From: Pithys albifrons albifrons
Lineage: Eukaryota > Chordata > Aves > Passeriformes > Thamnophilidae
Length of the DNA: 64,000 nt
Direction: 5' to 3'
Assembly (NCBI RefSeq): GCF_047495875.1
Contig: NC_092462.1
Coordinates: 29,590,523-29,654,522 of the forward strand
Part shown: positions 61,801-64,000 of the stretch, in pieces
How the letters are laid out: the number at the start of each line of letters is the position of its first letter
How positions within the stretch are numbered: position 1 is the stretch's first letter
Translations under genes and position numbers: made by a program
The notes under the pieces: model-generated
The model's database searches: none
The model's input: only the letters and a program-made list of their open reading frames with translations
What the model was told of the DNA's origin: nothing

Positions 61801-63821
61801 AAGGGATACCAGAGTACACTGTGGTGATGGATGGAGACCTGGACCAGCCCCATTCTCTGGTGCTCCAGCCTCTGGCAGGGTAAGCCTGGGATAATGGGAC
61901 ATGGGGACCTCCTTGCCGTTCCTGCCCTGCCCCGTTTTCCTCCACATACTGGGACAATGCTGTGTCCAGTCTATCGGCCAGCACCTCTCTTTCTGCTAGG
62001 TTGCTGTACTGGTCAGAGGTGGGGAGCCACCCACGGCTGATGGAGTCTTCTATGGATGGGAGCCGGCAGCACGTACTGCTGGCTCAGGGGCTGGGCTGGC
62101 CCACAGCGTTAGCCCTTGACCTCCCCACCCAGAGGATCTTCTGGCTGGATGAGAAGCTGGGTGGTGTCGGTTCTGCACATCTGGATGGCACCAATGTGAA
62201 GGTGTGTGGTGGGCATTGGTGATGGGCCCGTGATGGGGACTGGGGAGGTGCTCACAGTCTGTCTGACAGATTCTGAAGCTGGGCTGGGTCCAGAGCCCCT
62301 TTGCGGCAGCCGTGTGTGAGGGTCAGCTCTACTGGTCGGAGAGGAAAACATGGTCCGTGCAGCAGGTGGACAAGGCCAGTGGCAAGAACAGAACTGTGCT
62401 GCTCAAGCGACATGGGCAGCCCCACGGCCTCCAGGTACCTGCTTGGGGAGCCCCAAACTCTGCCGTGCCAGCTCTGCTGGGTCTTCCAACCTGCATAGCC
62501 CTGTCGTGCCCCAAGTGTGGAGGCACTGTGATCTTGGGCAGCAGTCCCTGTGGCCAAGTGTCTGTTCTCTTGGAACATCACTGCCTCACCATCCTGCCCT
62601 AAGCTGGGCTGTGTGTGGGCTGTGGGAGCATGGCATGATGTCAGTCATGCTCAGCTCTGCTGGCAGATGCTGACAGTGCTGCAAGGCTGAGCCTCCCCTT
62701 CCCACAGGTGATGCACCCAGCCCTGCGCCCCACAGCCCCTAACCCATGTGAGACACGTGGCTGCTCCCACCTGTGCCTGCTGAGCGCCAGGCACACTGGG
62801 CAGTGCCGGTGCCCTGCCAGGCTGGTGCTGGCTGCCGATGAGACCACCTGCCTGCCCCTCCGTGATTCGGCCTTTGCCCTCCTAGTGTCACCAGCAGCTG
62901 TGGCACAGGTACCATCCTCAAGAGCCAGTTCTAGGGGCTGCTGTCCTAGCCACTGTCAGGGGAGAGGGGCCCCCATCTTAATGCTGCCTCCTTCCTCCAG
63001 GTCTACCTGAAGGACTTGCCTACAACATCTGGATCCCAAGGGCTTCCCCCACAGCAGGCCCTGCCCTTGGCCAAGGTTGGCCGCCTGACAGCCATTGACT
63101 ATGCAGTGAAAGACAAGAGTTTGTACTTTGCAGAGGTGGGAGGCAGCTCCATCAGACTGCTGCGCATGAAGGACTGGGGACGGCTGTCCTGGAAGAAGGC
63201 AGTAGCTGTGGAGGGCATGGTGACATCCCTGGCCTTAGACTGGCTGAGTGGGAACCTGTACTGGATCGAGGGGCAGCTGCCCAGCATTCATGTAGCAGCT
63301 CCTGGGGGGCGGTGGGCCCTGGCACTACTCAGCGAGGGGCTGCAGGGTGCTGCCTGGCTGGCACTGTGCCCTCGTGCCTCCACTATGTGCTTTGTCACAG
63401 CAGCTGGCAACCATGGGCCCAGTGCCATGGTGGAATGTGCGGCCATGGATGGCACTGGCCGCAGAGTGGTCTGGAGGAGAGCGCGGGCTCCCACTGGTCT
63501 CACCTTTGGAGGTGCTGACACCAGGCTGTTCTGGGCAGACCATGGTGAGTATAGGCTGAGCCAAAGCACTGCAGGGGGTAGCAGTGGTGCAGGCACTTGG
63601 TCCACAAGGCACAGCCCTGCACAGCCCTAAGGGGCAGCCTTGAGCCCTCTGTGTCTCCACACTGATGTTGTTGCTCCATTTGTGCCCTGCAGAAAGAGGT
63701 ACCATCAGCAGCGTCGAGCTGGATGGATCCCACTTTCGGGTGGTGCGGGAAGGGCTGCACGGTCTCTCGCTCTTTGCCATTGGAGAAGGCTTTCTGCTCT
63801 GGAGCACGACCTCTACCAATG
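52253..63821 (+). CDS. Large LDL-receptor-related protein (LRP family), 28 exons in window, 3' partial; LRP13-like is a tentative identity
   Basis: The product is a secretory-pathway endocytic receptor of the LDL-receptor superfamily. Such proteins bind lipoproteins, proteases or carrier proteins through LDLa repeats and release them via YWTD propellers. Exons: 52253-52364, 52844-52963, 53350-53469, 53554-53781, 54007-54120, 54222-54341, 54639-54764, 54854-55060, 55227-55395, 55531-55699, 55941-56166, 56517-56642, 56818-57033, 57249-57557, 57780-57992, 58163-58816, 59217-59432, 59611-59849, 59931-60060, 60412-60590, 60706-60892, 61248-61466, 61696-61879, 62000-62201, 62270-62434, 62708-62908, 63001-63544, 63693-63821. 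All junctions are GT-AG and frame-consistent, giving 1,941 residues so far. The start has a near-perfect Kozak context (GCCGCCATGG) and a leucine-rich signal peptide (about residues 1-30). Membrane segment and cytoplasmic NPxY motif would lie beyond the window. LRP1, LRP2 and LDLR/VLDLR do not have this order. Confidence 0.9.
52844..54120 (+). other. LRP gene exons 2-5: first LDLa cluster (5 repeats)
   Basis: Residues 38-231 hold five six-cysteine LDLa repeats, one each in exons 2, 3 and 5 and two in exon 4. Each ends in the acidic calcium-binding signature CD..xDCxDG[ST]DE or a variant. Repeat 1 reads [15 protein letters not shown], so the aspartate before the fifth cysteine is glutamine. 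Repeat 3 reads DGWDEEGC, with the usual Ser or Thr replaced by Trp. Repeats 2, 4 and 5 look intact. All these exons are bounded by phase-1 introns, the classic exon-shuffling pattern of LDLa modules. Confidence 0.92.
54222..54764 (+). other. LRP gene exons 6-7: EGF and calcium-binding EGF domains
   Basis: Exon 6 (residues 232-271) encodes a six-cysteine EGF domain. Exon 7 (272-313) encodes a calcium-binding EGF domain starting DVDEC, with the NTPGSFSC motif. Both exons are phase 1-1. The pair precedes the first propeller, as in every LDL-receptor family protein. Confidence 0.92.
54854..56166 (+). other. LRP gene exons 8-11: first YWTD beta-propeller
   Basis: Residues 314-570. Blade motifs seen in order are YYWLTED (exon 8), LYWASS (exon 9), LYWVNRG (exon 9/10 junction), LYWISEY (exon 10) and FFWTDG (exon 11). 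Introns within the blades use phases 2 and 0, unlike the phase-1 module borders on either side. The classical Y-W-T-D is replaced at most blades, but the aromatic-Trp pair is kept. In the family this propeller drives pH-dependent ligand release. Confidence 0.9.
56517..56642 (+). other. LRP gene exon 12: EGF domain after propeller 1
   Basis: Residues 571-612 with six cysteines in EGF spacing ([10 protein letters not shown], then CAC, then the last Cys before the exon end). The exon is phase 1-1. This is the EGF that closes a propeller in LDL-receptor family proteins. Confidence 0.9.
56818..57992 (+). other. LRP gene exons 13-15: second, degenerate propeller
   Basis: Residues 613-858, about the length of one propeller. 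Only a few blade motifs remain: VLYGTDD (exon 13), and LYWLACN and LYWLARG (exon 14). Exon 15 has no YWTD-like blade motif that I can see. No EGF domain follows; the next exon is the mucin-like linker. Either this propeller has drifted while keeping its fold, or it has lost blades. Confidence 0.75.
58163..58816 (+). other. LRP gene exon 16: Thr/Pro-rich mucin-like linker plus LDLa repeat 6
   Basis: One 654-bp exon encodes residues 859-1076. About 180 residues are dominated by Thr, Pro and Ser with few charges (for example [19 protein letters not shown]), a composition expected to carry dense O-glycans and form an extended stalk. The exon then continues without interruption into LDLa repeat 6 (CPRTHVSC ... 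[10 protein letters not shown]). The acceptor (CCTCTGCCAG) has a modest pyrimidine tract but is the only one that keeps phase and frame. The exon is phase 1-1. Confidence 0.88.
58333..58404 (+). repeat. 24-bp coding minisatellite, three units, in the mucin-like exon
   Basis: Three head-to-tail 24-bp units start at 58,333, 58,357 and 58,381. The first two are identical and the third has several substitutions. They encode repeats of TTRQSAPT. A second, looser repeat ([16 protein letters not shown]) follows downstream. Such in-frame repeats usually vary in copy number between individuals and species. Confidence 0.9.
58675..60590 (+). other. LRP gene exons 16 (end) to 20: second LDLa cluster (7 repeats)
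   Basis: Seven LDLa repeats (6 to 12) lie in about residues 1030-1315. Repeat 6 is at the end of exon 16, repeats 7-8 are in exon 17, repeats 9-10 in exon 18, repeat 11 in exon 19 and repeat 12 in exon 20. Each has six cysteines. Repeat 7 reads [13 protein letters not shown], so the aspartate before the fifth cysteine is glutamine, the same change as in repeat 1. Intron 18 is phase 0 and falls inside repeat 10, whose last cysteine is the second codon of exon 19. The last cysteine of repeat 11 is split over the exon 19/20 junction. These borders are shifted compared with the phase-1 module borders elsewhere. Confidence 0.92.
60545..60892 (+). other. LRP gene exons 20 (end) to 21: EGF pair before propeller 3
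   Basis: An EGF domain is split between the end of exon 20 (CQRSCTHLC) and the start of exon 21 ([16 protein letters not shown]). A calcium-binding EGF domain follows (DIDEC, with NAAGSYSC). The order mirrors exons 6-7, supporting duplication of a whole LDLa-EGF-propeller module. Confidence 0.9.
61248..62434 (+). other. LRP gene exons 22-25: third YWTD beta-propeller
   Basis: Residues 1394-1650. Blade motifs in order are VFWMDLA, LYWTDGA, LYWSEVG, IFWLDEK and LYWSERK. This is the best conserved propeller in the window and contains one near-canonical YWTD. An NRT glycosylation sequon is seen in exon 25. Confidence 0.92.
62708..62908 (+). other. LRP gene exon 26: EGF domain after propeller 3
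   Basis: Residues 1651-1717 contain a six-cysteine EGF domain ([10 protein letters not shown] ... CRC ... C), then the first strand of the next propeller. The exon is phase 0 at both ends, unlike exon 12. Confidence 0.9.
63001..63821 (+). other. LRP gene exons 27-28: fourth propeller, cut by window end
   Basis: Residues 1718-1941. Blade motifs are [21 protein letters not shown] and a weak LLWSTT. Exon 27 is unusually long for this gene (544 bp) and carries most of the propeller without an intron. The donor after exon 28 is good (AATG|GTGAGT), so more exons must follow beyond 64,000. Confidence 0.88.
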
Positions 63822-64000
63822 GTGAGTCCATTTGCCGTACTTTGTCCATCTCCTCCTACTTCACTGGGACATGGGTTTCTGCCAGGCCCTGTGGAGTGCA
63901 GGTTGCCCCTCTGTGGGGTGAAGCGCAGGCTAGGGGAACCCCCACCTTCCATCCCAGGCACTCATGGGAGGAGGTGGAGCAGTGCTGACCCCATGTGTCT

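Noticed and set aside
1..64000. CRISPR arrays, tRNA or rRNA genes, bacterial-type operons
   Set aside because: No spaced identical repeats, no tRNA B-box text and no prokaryotic gene organisation were seen; everything recognised is vertebrate.

Overview
This is a window of bird nuclear genome. The bird assignment rests on several fragments of the CR1 LINE family in both orientations, with a reverse transcriptase remnant typical of avian copies. It also rests on vertebrate genes with GT-AG introns, CpG-island promoters, and a single-coding-exon gene that matches the glycogen-targeting phosphatase subunit PPP1R3B almost end to end. The species cannot be fixed from the sequence.

Layout. Positions 1-20,700 look non-coding, with one decayed CR1 LINE (about 4,495-5,815, +) and one retroviral solo LTR (11,218-11,692, -). 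PPP1R3B lies on the minus strand: 3' UTR about 20,715-23,253, coding exon 23,254-24,114, an intron of about 2.8 kb, and a probable first non-coding exon ending at 26,958 inside a CpG island (about 26,460-27,290). From 27,300 to 51,550 the DNA is mostly unannotated and intergenic. It holds four more CR1 pieces, a (TC)n run, short tandem duplications and one exon-like minus-strand segment at 48,539-48,637.

A second CpG island (about 51,560-52,850) contains the promoter of a large plus-strand LDL-receptor-related protein (LRP family) gene. I could splice 28 consecutive coding exons from 52,253 to 63,821 with phase-consistent GT-AG introns, giving at least 1,941 residues. The gene runs off the right edge. 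Its product reads: signal peptide, 5 LDLa, 2 EGF, YWTD propeller, EGF, degenerate second propeller, Thr/Pro-rich mucin-like linker, 7 LDLa, 2 EGF, YWTD propeller, EGF, and a fourth propeller cut by the window end. A mucin-like stalk between two LRP modules is not the layout of LRP1, LRP2 or LDLR. It is the most interesting object here. LRP13, an ovarian lipoprotein receptor described in fish, is a candidate identity that I cannot confirm.

PPP1R3B and the LRP gene are arranged head to head about 25 kb apart. Nothing in the sequence ties their functions together. No CRISPR array, tRNA, rRNA or prokaryotic-type system was seen.
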